This document shows positions 20,173 through 28,866 of a DNA stretch of 64,000 nt, in pieces. The notes under the pieces were generated by a model that ran no database searches, was not told the DNA's origin, and saw nothing but the letters and a program-made list of their open reading frames with translations. Origin of the DNA: Myxococcales bacterium (GTDB lineage Bacteria > Myxococcota > UBA796 > SXON01); contig SHYX01000013.1 in the NCBI GenBank assembly GCA_009692585.1, positions 1 through 64,000 of the forward strand, given 5' to 3'. The first letter of the stretch is position 1. The number at the start of each line of letters is the position of its first letter. Position numbers and translations under genes: made by a program.

Positions 20173-20232
20173 CGCCCGAAGCGCCGCCGACAAGTTCCCG
20201 TCGCGCCGGTCGCAGGCTCGTGCCGTCCCAGG

Positions 20233-20238
20233 TATAAT
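20233..20238 (+). promoter_or_regulatory. Possible -10 box of the 20.3 kb lipoprotein operon
   Basis: A perfect TATAAT lies in the 93-base gap after nuoN, 28 bases before the ATG at 20266, in otherwise GC-rich DNA. No good TTGACA-like box is present 16-18 bases upstream (TCGCAG at that place), so this is a weak or activator-dependent promoter candidate. GGAGG precedes the ATG by four bases. Confidence 0.4.
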
Positions 20239-20265
20239 GCTCCGGCTCATCCATCTGGAGGGTTC

Positions 20266-22086
20266 ATGCGCGTGGTCCTTGCCCTTGTCCCCTTGATTTT
20301 CGTCGGCTGCGACACGCCGACGGCGGACCCCGACACCTTGGGCACCCTCGATCAGGTGTTGACGTTCTGGCCACCCGAGGCCGGACGCGGCACCGAAGTG
20401 AACGCCCGGATCACCTCCACGAATTCGATCTTCGACTTCACCGGCAACACCCTCGACCTCGGCGGCGGCGTCACCGTCACCAGCGTCACCGTGCTCGACG
20501 GGTGGACGGTGACGGCCAACATCCTCGTCGACCCGGCGGCAGAACTGGGCGCTCGCGACGCGCACCTCAGCACCCGCACCGGGGATCACACGATCACGGA
20601 GGCGTTCAGCATCGTCGACGACAGCTTCACGCTGGCCCCGTCGCGCGCCAAGATCGGCGAACACATGCAGATCGAGCTTCTCGGTCAGAACACCGAGTGG
20701 CTCTCCGGGCAGACCTGGGCCGGGTTCGGCGACGGCATCGAAGTCAATTCCGTCGACGTCCTGAGTGAAACGTACATGCTCGCCGACGTCAGCGTCTCCT
20801 CCGAGGCGATCCCCGGGCTGCGCGACGTCTACGTTGAAAATGGCAACGACCTCACGACGCAGTTCGACGCCTTCCAGGTCGATCGTGTCGGCCTCTCCGC
20901 GCTGTTCGACCCCGCCGAGGTCACCCAGGGCCAGACGGTCACCTTCTCGATCTACGGCAAGGACACCCACTTCGGGACCCGGTCGAAGATCCGCTTCTTC
21001 CAGCACGGCGACGAGAAGGAAGACATCATCATCGACAGCATCACCGTCATCGACGCAGAGAACCTGTACGGGCAGCTCACGGTCAGCAACGCCGCCGAGC
21101 TCGGCACCCGTGATGTGCTCGTCACCACCGGCACCGAAGGGGTGTTCATCGAGGATGGCACCACCGTACTCGACGGCGAGATCGACCTCGGCAACGTCGG
21201 TATCTCGCGCTGGTTTCGCGTCTCCCGCGGCATCGACAACGCCAGCGGCGCCATCGGCGAAGGCGTCTCGGTGGGGGTGCTCTTCTACCTGCCCCTCGAT
21301 CCGCCCTGTCCTCCGGACCCCGAGGCGAACTGCACCGACCAGCTGGACAACGACAACGACGAGTTCACCGACTGTTCCGACAGCGACTGCTCGACCAGCC
21401 CGGCCTGTGCCGGCGGCCCCATGCCCTACGACAGCAACGGCGTATGGCGCACCTACGAGACGGGCGGCTCCGCGGACTGCCCCGCCAACGAGACCGTCAG
21501 CGCCGGCGACCACGTGTGGTTCGAATCGGACTGCAACATCATCACCCTCGACAAACACGTCGACGGCGCCTCCGGCATGATCTACTACACCAAGGACGAC
21601 GTCTCGCTGGATGACTACTGCTTCGACCAGATGTACGCCCTCCACACCGAGGGCGACCCCGACGGCATTCCCGAGGAGATCGTCGAAAACGCCCAGCCGA
21701 CGGTCCCGGCGGACTTCGTGATGGTGGATCCGGAGTGGTGGGGCAACTACACCATCAGCCGCGCCGAGGAGGTCCTCTACACCTGGGCGCTTGCGGACGA
21801 CCCCAGCATCCCTGGCGCCCTGACCTACCCGGACGCGATCTTCTTCACGTCCATCTCCGGCCAGCTCGTCGACCCGGAGGGGGCCAGTGGCTACGCCGGC
21901 TCGCTGCCGTGGGACGACGGGTTGCACAGCTACATTCCCGACGAGCTCAGCCAGCTCAAGGCGGGCAACGCCACCTTCACGGCCCTGTCCTCCATCGAGG
22001 GACCGCCTGTCGGCTTCAGCTTCAGCACGGTGACCACCAAGAGCAGCTCCTACGTCGCCGTCTCCGGGACGGTCATCCTCGAATGA
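20266..22086 (+). CDS. Large lipoprotein with beta-sandwich repeats and MopE-like motif
   Basis: 606 residues. Signal MRVVLALVPLIFVGC with lipobox IFVGC at residue 15. Residues about 30-320 hold three related units of roughly 95 residues, each ending in an ELGARDAHL / PGLRDVYVEN / ELGTRDVLVTT strand, reminiscent of IPT/TIG-like Ig folds. Near residue 350 is CTDQLDNDNDEFTDC, a MopE-type Asp/Asn/Cys metal-binding motif. The C-terminal third is unassigned. Exported, outer-membrane anchored (inference). First of five genes joined by overlaps. Confidence 0.75.
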   Translation: MRVVLALVPLIFVGCDTPTADPDTLGTLDQVLTFWPPEAGRGTEVNARITSTNSIFDFTGNTLDLGGGVTVTSVTVLDGWTVTANILVDPAAELGARDAHLSTRTGDHTITEAFSIVDDSFTLAPSRAKIGEHMQIELLGQNTEWLSGQTWAGFGDGIEVNSVDVLSETYMLADVSVSSEAIPGLRDVYVENGNDLTTQFDAFQVDRVGLSALFDPAEVTQGQTVTFSIYGKDTHFGTRSKIRFFQHGDEKEDIIIDSITVIDAENLYGQLTVSNAAELGTRDVLVTTGTEGVFIEDGTTVLDGEIDLGNVGISRWFRVSRGIDNASGAIGEGVSVGVLFYLPLDPPCPPDPEANCTDQLDNDNDEFTDCSDSDCSTSPACAGGPMPYDSNGVWRTYETGGSADCPANETVSAGDHVWFESDCNIITLDKHVDGASGMIYYTKDDVSLDDYCFDQMYALHTEGDPDGIPEEIVENAQPTVPADFVMVDPEWWGNYTISRAEEVLYTWALADDPSIPGALTYPDAIFFTSISGQLVDPEGASGYAGSLPWDDGLHSYIPDELSQLKAGNATFTALSSIEGPPVGFSFSTVTTKSSSYVAVSGTVILE

Positions 22087-22961
22087 GGCTCCCGGCGCTC
22101 CTCTCCCTCCTCGGGTGCATCGACAGTGGGATCACGGCCATCGACCTGGACGCGATCGCGGTGGTCAACGGTGACTTCGACGACATCGCGGCCACGCTCG
22201 CGCGCAACGACATCGGAAGTGTGGCCTACAACGGGTACATCGCCCAATCCACGACGTGGGTCGGTGACGAGCCGCCCCAGCGTGACGACCCAGGGCGCAC
22301 GGTGGAGTCCCTGTTCACCGAGCCGGTGCCCAACGAAGCCAAGTTCCAGATCGAGAAGTTCAACATCGTGTTCCTCAACAGTGGAACCCGCGGCCTCAAC
22401 GCGTTTCGGTACAACTACTCGCGGGAGGCGGACGACAGCCTGCTCATCGACCCCACCGCCATGCAGAACGCGTGCGACTACGTCGATGGCGGCGGGTCGA
22501 TGTTCGTGACCGACTGGGCCTACGATCTCATCGAGTTCTGCTGGCCCGACGCCATCGAGTTCCTCGACGACGACAAGGTCGTCGACGCCGCGCAGCTGGG
22601 TGTCGCCGGCTCGGTGCTGGCGGACATTGAGGACGAAGCCCTGCGCGAGCTGCTCGGCACCAGCGTCATCAACGTCGAGTTCAACTACTCGGACTTCGCG
22701 GTGATAGAAAAGGCAGGCGCTGACACCGAAGTCCTGGTGCGGGGCGACATCCTCTACGACCCGGCGGACAGCGAGGAGCCTACGATGTTCGTCGGCGCCC
22801 CCCTGGCGGTGCGCATTCCGGTCTCGCGCGGCCAGGTCGTGTTTTCCAGCTTCCACATGTTCCCGCAGACGGCGGCGCTGGCCGACGCCCTCCTGTTCCG
22901 GGGGCTGGACGGACTCGAACGGGGTGATGGCGATAAGAGCCAGGAGGCAGCAGGTGAATAA
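22083..22961 (+). CDS. Lipoprotein of unknown function
   Basis: 292 residues, signal MRLPALLSLLGC with lipobox SLLGC at residue 12. The mature protein contains GGGSMFVTDWAYDLIEFCWP and a C-terminal IPVSRGQVVFSSFHMFPQTA stretch that recall glutamine-amidotransferase-like or ThuA-like folds in secreted proteins, but I cannot assign it firmly. It overlaps the preceding gene (ATGA) and the next gene starts inside its last codons, so it is a genuine operon member. Confidence 0.72.
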   Translation: MRLPALLSLLGCIDSGITAIDLDAIAVVNGDFDDIAATLARNDIGSVAYNGYIAQSTTWVGDEPPQRDDPGRTVESLFTEPVPNEAKFQIEKFNIVFLNSGTRGLNAFRYNYSREADDSLLIDPTAMQNACDYVDGGGSMFVTDWAYDLIEFCWPDAIEFLDDDKVVDAAQLGVAGSVLADIEDEALRELLGTSVINVEFNYSDFAVIEKAGADTEVLVRGDILYDPADSEEPTMFVGAPLAVRIPVSRGQVVFSSFHMFPQTAALADALLFRGLDGLERGDGDKSQEAAGE

Positions 22962-24441
22962 GCTCAGGGTACTGCCATGGATGGCGCTCGCCGCCTGTAG
23001 TGACTCCAGCTTCACCCAGGCCGAGAAGGTGGACGCCTTCCAGCAGGTGCGCAAGAACACCGTGGACGTGATCCTGGTCATCGACAACAGTTGCTCGATG
23101 ATCGAAGAACAGAAGAAGCTCGCGACCAACTTCGATGGCTTCATCCAATACTTCGAGGGCACGGACGTCGACTGGCAGATGGGCGTGGTCACCACCGACG
23201 TCGAGACCGACACCGCGCGGGGTCGGCTGATTGGCGGTGACGACGAGATTGTCCTGTTGGACGGGGACGGCAAGGAACAGGAGCGCGTCAAGTACGACCG
23301 CGACTGGCACGTCAAGTCGGGCCAGGCCCTCGCGCTCGATCCAACGTGGTTCAACGCGGTGAGCAACGACAAGCGGGACCACTGGTGCGAGGTGGGTCCG
23401 GGAACGCCTGGACAGGCCAACCCCTCCTGTAGCCTCGACGCCGATGGGAGCGGCGTGGACGCCCGCTACGGCGAGGTCATCGTGACCGAGATCATGGCCG
23501 ATCCGGACGTTGTGGCCGACAACGTCGGGGAATGGATCGAGCTCACCAATCTCGACACGGTGGAGCATGACCTCTCCGATTGGACCATGCGAGACGACGG
23601 CCGGAACGACTTTGCGTTCCCCGCGGGCTCGATCATCGCTCCCGGCGGCACGCTGGTCCTGGCCCGCTCGGCCGAGGACACCCTCAACGGCGGCGTGACC
23701 GCCGACATCGGCCTATCCGACGAGTTCACGCTCAACAACGACGTGCTGCTGCTTGGCCCCCTGGTGGAAGGTCCGGCCGAGATCTTCGCGGAGATGGTGG
23801 CCCAGGGCACCTCGGGCTCGGGGCTCGAACAGGGCCTGGAGGCGGTGCGTCTGGCCACGGAGCCCGGGCTCATGGCGGGTCACAACGCGGGCCTGGTGCG
23901 CGAGGACGCGAATCTGACGATTCTGGTCGTCTCGGACGAAGAGGACAGCTCGCCCGACCCGGTCGACGCGTATCTCTCGGGCTTCGCGGAGCTCAAGGGC
24001 GATGCGGCCTTTCGTGATCACCGCATCATGAACGTCTCGGGAGTCGTCGGCGCGGATCCCCCCACCTCGGAGGGCGAACCCAGCTGCCGGTCCGCGAACG
24101 GCGCCGCAGACTACGGCCACCGCTACGTCGATGCCATCGAGAAAACCGGGGGGCTGGTCGACTCGATCTGTGACGACGACTTCGCGCCGATCGTCGCGGA
24201 GCTCGGGCTGGTCCTCTCGGGGCTCCTCTCCGAGTTTGAGCTGAGCCGGTACCCGGACCTGGACAGCCTCAAGGTGGGCCTCTACGCCACGGATGAGACC
24301 GACAGCAAGATTCGCGACCTGACCCTGAACACCGACTACACCTACGTCGAAGAGCGCAACGCCATCCGTTTCGAGCAGGAGCAGGTGCCGGAGAGCGAGC
24401 AGTACATCGTGGCCGAATACCAGATACGGAGCGGAGGATGA
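22954..24441 (+). CDS. von Willebrand A-type lipoprotein with inserted lamin-tail domain
   Basis: 495 residues. The start is the GTG at 22954, preceded by AGGAGG and overlapping the previous stop; an upstream ATG at 22924 lacks that support. Signal MNKLRVLPWMALAAC, Cys at 15. The vWA MIDAS DNSCS (Asp44, Ser46, Ser48) follows VDVILVI. After the first vWA strands comes a lamin-tail domain (about 165-245: GEVIVTEIMADPDVVADNVG, EWIELTNLD, FAFPAGSIIAPGGTLVLAR). The vWA fold then resumes with GSGLEQGLEAVRLA and LTILVVSDEEDSS. A ligand-binding or adhesion role at the surface is likely by family. Confidence 0.8.
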   Translation: MNKLRVLPWMALAACSDSSFTQAEKVDAFQQVRKNTVDVILVIDNSCSMIEEQKKLATNFDGFIQYFEGTDVDWQMGVVTTDVETDTARGRLIGGDDEIVLLDGDGKEQERVKYDRDWHVKSGQALALDPTWFNAVSNDKRDHWCEVGPGTPGQANPSCSLDADGSGVDARYGEVIVTEIMADPDVVADNVGEWIELTNLDTVEHDLSDWTMRDDGRNDFAFPAGSIIAPGGTLVLARSAEDTLNGGVTADIGLSDEFTLNNDVLLLGPLVEGPAEIFAEMVAQGTSGSGLEQGLEAVRLATEPGLMAGHNAGLVREDANLTILVVSDEEDSSPDPVDAYLSGFAELKGDAAFRDHRIMNVSGVVGADPPTSEGEPSCRSANGAADYGHRYVDAIEKTGGLVDSICDDDFAPIVAELGLVLSGLLSEFELSRYPDLDSLKVGLYATDETDSKIRDLTLNTDYTYVEERNAIRFEQEQVPESEQYIVAEYQIRSGG

Positions 24442-24974
24442 TCCTGCACCTTCTCGTCCTCGTCCTGGCCTGCGGGGGCAGCACCAAGGATGAGTGCAAC
24501 GCCGACACCCCGTGCGCGTTCGGCGAGGAGTGCATCGAGGGGCAGTGTGCCCCCCAGACCTGTGCCACGTCCACCCAATGCGCGATCGAACAGTTCTGCG
24601 GAGACGACAATCTCTGCGCACCCGGCTGCAAGGAACACACCGACTGCCGCTTTGGCGACCTGTGCGACGACGCGACGGCCACCTGCGTCCAGGCGGAGTG
24701 CACCGACACCAAGCTCGACTGCGGCTTCGGCGAGTTCTGCTCGATGACCGGCGAGTGCTACGATGCCGGCGGGTACTTCTGCCACGACTGCGAGGACGAT
24801 CCGGACTGCGGGGGCAACGGGAATCGTTGCCTCTGGGGCTACTGCGGGGTGCAGTGCGACTCCGACCGCGACTGCCCCGGTGGCTACGACTGCCTGGCCC
24901 TCTCCGACGGCACCGGAAACATCATCGACCACCAGTGTTACGCCGCCTGCTACCTGATGGAAGGGCGGGAGTGA
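24438..24974 (+). CDS. Cys-rich lipoprotein
   Basis: 178 residues, signal MILHLLVLVLAC, lipobox LVLAC. The mature part has many cysteines in repeated short units, (F)GEECIEGQC, EQFCGDDNLC, FGDLCDDATATC, FGEFCSMTGEC, each about 20-25 residues, like the Cys-rich disulfide modules common in myxobacterial secreted proteins. Probably a disulfide-stabilised surface stalk or binding module; no enzymatic motif. ATGA overlap with the vWA gene and GTGA overlap with the next gene. Confidence 0.75.
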   Translation: MILHLLVLVLACGGSTKDECNADTPCAFGEECIEGQCAPQTCATSTQCAIEQFCGDDNLCAPGCKEHTDCRFGDLCDDATATCVQAECTDTKLDCGFGEFCSMTGECYDAGGYFCHDCEDDPDCGGNGNRCLWGYCGVQCDSDRDCPGGYDCLALSDGTGNIIDHQCYAACYLMEGRE

Positions 24975-27709
24975 CGCGCGCGCTCCTGGTCGCCGCAGCC
25001 CTGGTGATGGCGGCGTGTACGCCGGAGCCGGAGCCCGATGACTGGGCCCGGTACGCCGGTCCGTCACTGGCGCACGTCGTTCCACCCAGCCCCGTCGAAG
25101 GCGTGGCGGTATCGCTGACGGTCACGGCCACCGACCCCGACGGCGTCGCCCAGGTTGCCCTCTACTACCGCACCGCCGGCGACGGCACGTGGCGGCCGGC
25201 GGCGACGGCGGCAACCGGAGACAGCTACGCGGTGGTGGTGCCCGCCGAATCGGTGGAAGCCCCCGGTCTGGAGTACTACTTCAAGGCCATCGACCTCGGC
25301 GACCCGGCCGCCATGAGCGACCTGCCCACCGCCGGTCCAAGCCAGCCGTTCTCCCTGCCGGTGACCGTGATCGGGCGGACCATGCCGTACACCGAGGACT
25401 TCGAGTTCGACGAGACCGAGTTCGCGGCGATCGAGACGGCGGGCTGGGTCAACTCCAGTCTCACCTTCAAGGGCTACGCCTGGGAGTTGTCGGCGACGCA
25501 GGCCCAGAGCGGCAGCTATGCGGTGTACCACGCCCGCGGCAGCAGCGAGGTCGCCATCCCCCCGGATGATTGGCTGGTCTCCCCGCCCATCGACCTGAAG
25601 GCCGTGGCCGACGCGCAGGTGCGCTGGCAAGAGTACGCAGTCTCGCCCGGCCGGGCCAGGCACGGGCTGTACATCAGCACCGGTAGCTCCGATCCCGCCG
25701 ACGGCGCCTACGTCGCGGTGGCTGAGGACCTGCCCCCGGCTGCCGATCGCGCCTGGGGCGAAAGCGCCAACTACGACCTCAGCGCGTGGGTCGGCAACGT
25801 GGTGTACCTTGCCTGGCGCTTCGAGGGCACCGACGGCGACGACTGGTACCTCGACGACGTGGAGGTCACCGCGCTCGAGCCCGACCTCAGCGCCACGTTC
25901 GTCGTCACCCCCGCGCCGATCTACCCCGGAAACAGCGGCGCCATCGTGGTGACGGTGACCAACGCCGCGACGGTCGCTGCCGCGGAGGTGTCGGTCACGG
26001 TCGCGTTCCCTGACGGCGGCGCGAGTGTGGCGGCCGCCACCCAATCGGTTGGGGGGCTGGCCGCGGGCGCCTCGGTCGACGCTCCGTTCGAACTGAGCAT
26101 CGACCCCACCACCGCCGACAACAGCTACGTCCCGGTCACCGTCACCGTCAGCGCTGCCGATCGTTTGGAGACGCTCACCGGCAAGGTGCTGGTCGGCCAG
26201 TCGAGCAGCGCCGCGGTGGACTGGGAGGGCCTGTCGGAGGGCACCCTGAAGCTCGTGGTCGGCGTCGGCGACCACGACGCACCCGACTGGTCGACGGTGC
26301 TCGTCAGCGGCACGGCGCCGGCGGATGTCACCCGTTACGCCGCCGATATCACCGACGCCTGGGCGTTTCTGCCTCCCGAAGCGGGCAGCCGGCGCTGGTG
26401 GGTAGAGGCCGACTCGGAGTCGGGCGGCATCATCCAGAGCTTCAGCATCCGCTACGGAGGCGGCAGCGTCGAGTCCACGATGGTGCCGCTGGCGGTCGAC
26501 GCGCTCGGGAGCGGCGTCTGCTACCTCCCCGCGCCGCCCGACCTGTCGGTGTCCGCGCTGACCACGTCCCCCCCCGAACTAGATCCGGGGACGACGGGAT
26601 TCACCGTCAGCTTCACCGCCACCAACCTCGGCGCGGAGACCTCTGGTCCGGTGTGGGCGACGCTCGAGTCCACCGATGCCGACCTGACGATCACCGTAGG
26701 CGGCCCGGTCGAAGTCGACCCCGACCTCTTCGAGTACGGCGAGCGAATCACGTTGAGCGACGCGTTCATCGCCAACGTAGCGGCGAACCACGTCGACTCG
26801 AAGGACCTGACCGCCCAGGTCGTCTTGAGCGACGGCGTGGAGACATGGACGGTCCCGGTGGCGTTCGCGGTGCCCTTCCCGGTCCCGACGATCACCGGTG
26901 TGACCATCGACGATGACGGCGGGGACGGCATCCTCGACCCCGACGAATCCGCCGAGCTCGAGTTCCGTGTCACCAATCTCGGCGACGAGAGTACGTCGGG
27001 GCAGGTCATCGCCGTACTGTCGGTCGAGGCCAGCTCCACCGCAGGGGCGGTGGCCGACGACAACGACGAAAGCGTGGGCGCACTGAGCCCCGGCGACACC
27101 AACACCGTCGACCGGCTCTACGTCGATGTGGACTCCAGCGCCGCCGGGGACACGGTGGACCTGCTCCTGACGCTCACCGACAACCTGCGCACCTACGAAG
27201 CCCGGCTGCAACTGGTCCTGGGCGATGCGCCGTGGCAGCCGATGAGCGACGTCGGCGACGCGGAGGGCGACCTGGTGGTGCCCGGCGACTTCGACGTCGT
27301 GAGCGGAACGTACCGGTACGTCGACGGGACCTTGCAGATGCGACTGGTCAGTCGCGACAGCTCGGACCAGGCCCACCTGTTCGTGGAGGCCTGGGCCACA
27401 TCCCCGGCGGCTGACTACGGCATCTACCGCATGCTCGCCCAATCCGGGATCGGCTCGCTGCAAGGATATGACTTCAGCTCCGGCACCTTCTACGACCTCG
27501 ACGACCCCACGGTCAGCTACCCCGACGCAAACACGGTGCAGTTCGACCTGCCGGTGGAGTACATGAAGCTGACCTTCCAAGAGATCAGCATCGGCTTCGG
27601 CGCCGGTTGGTGCGGCGAACCGGACTACTACTGCGACCACTACCCCGACCGGTGGGGCTACCCCTACACCGGGTACGACACCACCGACTGGTTCAACATG
27701 GAGTGGTAG
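24971..27709 (+). CDS. Very large lipoprotein with CARDB-like beta domains
   Basis: 912 residues from the GTG at 24971, which overlaps the previous stop (GTGA). Signal VTRALLVAAALVMAAC, lipobox VMAAC. Order: a fibronectin-like unit (about 40-120, LTVTATDPDGVAQVALYYR), a jelly-roll-like region with DDWLVSPPIDL and DGDDWYLDDVEVTAL (choice-of-anchor type, about 140-300), then two or three CARDB-like units (ITGVTIDDDGGDGILDPDES at about 640), and a C-terminal region ending in an aromatic run (GYPYTGYDTTDWFNMEW). Ca-binding-like Asp clusters are frequent. Exported and cell-surface bound by inference; last gene of its operon. Confidence 0.72.
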   Translation: MTRALLVAAALVMAACTPEPEPDDWARYAGPSLAHVVPPSPVEGVAVSLTVTATDPDGVAQVALYYRTAGDGTWRPAATAATGDSYAVVVPAESVEAPGLEYYFKAIDLGDPAAMSDLPTAGPSQPFSLPVTVIGRTMPYTEDFEFDETEFAAIETAGWVNSSLTFKGYAWELSATQAQSGSYAVYHARGSSEVAIPPDDWLVSPPIDLKAVADAQVRWQEYAVSPGRARHGLYISTGSSDPADGAYVAVAEDLPPAADRAWGESANYDLSAWVGNVVYLAWRFEGTDGDDWYLDDVEVTALEPDLSATFVVTPAPIYPGNSGAIVVTVTNAATVAAAEVSVTVAFPDGGASVAAATQSVGGLAAGASVDAPFELSIDPTTADNSYVPVTVTVSAADRLETLTGKVLVGQSSSAAVDWEGLSEGTLKLVVGVGDHDAPDWSTVLVSGTAPADVTRYAADITDAWAFLPPEAGSRRWWVEADSESGGIIQSFSIRYGGGSVESTMVPLAVDALGSGVCYLPAPPDLSVSALTTSPPELDPGTTGFTVSFTATNLGAETSGPVWATLESTDADLTITVGGPVEVDPDLFEYGERITLSDAFIANVAANHVDSKDLTAQVVLSDGVETWTVPVAFAVPFPVPTITGVTIDDDGGDGILDPDESAELEFRVTNLGDESTSGQVIAVLSVEASSTAGAVADDNDESVGALSPGDTNTVDRLYVDVDSSAAGDTVDLLLTLTDNLRTYEARLQLVLGDAPWQPMSDVGDAEGDLVVPGDFDVVSGTYRYVDGTLQMRLVSRDSSDQAHLFVEAWATSPAADYGIYRMLAQSGIGSLQGYDFSSGTFYDLDDPTVSYPDANTVQFDLPVEYMKLTFQEISIGFGAGWCGEPDYYCDHYPDRWGYPYTGYDTTDWFNMEW

Positions 27710-27736
27710 CGGCGCGGGGGGACGCCGTCGTTCTCC

Positions 27737-28765
27737 CTATCGGCCCTCGGGAGGAATCGCGCGGACTTCGGCGATCACCACGCTGGCCTCGAGCGTCTCG
27801 ACCTTGCCGACCTCCACCTCGACCACGTCAAGCCAGCGGTCCGCGGCCTTGGGATCCTCCATCACGATCTTCTCGAAGGTGCTGGTGAACATGATGCGGG
27901 GCGGGGTGACGCTATCCCCCTTCGCCGGGTTCAACGTCCCGATCATGTCGGCGCGGTTGGCCCCCAGGACGCCCTCCACCGGCATCTCCTTCTCCTGGAT
28001 CACATTGCCGGCCGAATCCTTCACTGTCGCGACTATGCGAATGTCGGTCATCGGGAACTTGCTGTCGTTCTGCAGGCTCGCCGCCAGATCCGAGATGCCC
28101 TTCTTGGTCTTCTCTTTGGTCATCGTCCAGGAGGCGTTGCCGACGTAGACGTACTTGTCCGGGTTGTACAGCGGGTCGTAGTCCTGCTTGGTCTTGTCGT
28201 CGGCCATGTAGTAGCCAGGGAGCACGGCATCCACCGGGGCGTAGCCCTCCTTCCCTTCGAAGCGGAGCTTGTACCACCCGCCGCGCTTGCCGAGCAGCTC
28301 GGCCCGGGCGTCCTTCTTCAAGGGGTGGACGTCGGCCGACGACGCGCTCGCCTCGGCCTTGAGCGACGCGCCCTTCGCGGTGATGAACACCTCCTTGTAG
28401 CTGACGCCCTTCTCCCCGGACTCGTCGTGAATCTGCAGTTGTTCGGTGGGAATCGCGTTCTTGAGCTGCACGGCGTAGGCCGACATGCCGAGGGACGCGA
28501 GCACCATCACTGAAGCAATCGTGCCCTTGACCACCGCGGAGAGGCCCGCACCGCCACCGTCCCCAAGGTCCATCCCATCGAGGGGGTCGGGGCGCAGGGC
28601 CACCTTCAGCTCGGGAATCTCCACCGCGTAGAGCCATTCGGACGCGCCGGGCGGCTGCACGATGTCGCCGCCGCCAAGCTCACCCTTCTTGGCGAGCTGC
28701 TTCAGTTCGTCCATGCCCCCAGCCGAGTAGGACTGGCCACGCACGTTCACCATCCACCGAGACAT
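27737..28765 (-). CDS. GYF_2-domain membrane protein with SH3-like domain
   Basis: 342 residues. N-terminal GYF_2-like domain (1-50): WMVNVRGQSYSAGGMDELKQ, then GDIVQPPGASEWLYAV. A single membrane helix lies at about 78-97 (VVKGTIASVMVLASLGMSAY). Next is a bacterial SH3-like region (about 115-180: VFITAKGASLKAEASASSAD, KRGGWYKLRFEGKEGYAPVD). The C-terminal domain resembles FxLYD/FN-type modules (VGNASWTMTKEKTKKGISDL, IVATVKDSAGNVIQEKEMP). Likely a membrane-anchored scaffold with its SH3/FN part outside the cytoplasm. Preceded by a candidate promoter and operator; divergent from the flavodoxin-like gene. Confidence 0.75.
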   Translation of the reverse strand: MSRWMVNVRGQSYSAGGMDELKQLAKKGELGGGDIVQPPGASEWLYAVEIPELKVALRPDPLDGMDLGDGGGAGLSAVVKGTIASVMVLASLGMSAYAVQLKNAIPTEQLQIHDESGEKGVSYKEVFITAKGASLKAEASASSADVHPLKKDARAELLGKRGGWYKLRFEGKEGYAPVDAVLPGYYMADDKTKQDYDPLYNPDKYVYVGNASWTMTKEKTKKGISDLAASLQNDSKFPMTDIRIVATVKDSAGNVIQEKEMPVEGVLGANRADMIGTLNPAKGDSVTPPRIMFTSTFEKIVMEDPKAADRWLDVVEVEVGKVETLEASVVIAEVRAIPPEGR

Positions 28766-28785
28766 GGCATTCCCCCGAGGGGCCG

Positions 28786-28815
28786 TGCATACCGTCCACG
28801 TCAGGCGCCGGTCAA
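28786..28815 (-). promoter_or_regulatory. Candidate sigma70-type promoter of the GYF_2 gene
   Basis: On the minus strand TTGACC (28815-28810) and TATGCA (28791-28786) are separated by 18 bases, with the ATG 21 bases after the -10 box. The -35 box matches five of six consensus bases; the -10 box is weaker. Confidence 0.45.
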
Positions 28816-28837
28816 GCGGGTTGACCGACGATTGACC
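28810..28837. promoter_or_regulatory. Candidate operator: three TTGACC half-sites spaced 11 bases apart
   Basis: GGTCAA, 5 bases, TTGACC, 5 bases, TTGACC: one inverted repeat followed by a direct repeat, all with an 11-base period, that is one helical turn. It covers the -35 box of the minus-strand promoter and lies 30 bases before the plus-strand gene at 28867, so one regulator could control both. Confidence 0.4.
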
Positions 28838-28866
28838 GTTGGGTAGGGAGAACGCTCCGGTTTGCC

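Noticed and set aside
18601..21927. Minus-strand open frame of 1108 codons opposite nuoN and the first lipoprotein
   Set aside because: Composition and lack of motifs show a GC-driven antisense frame; the plus strand has clear NuoN and lipoprotein features.
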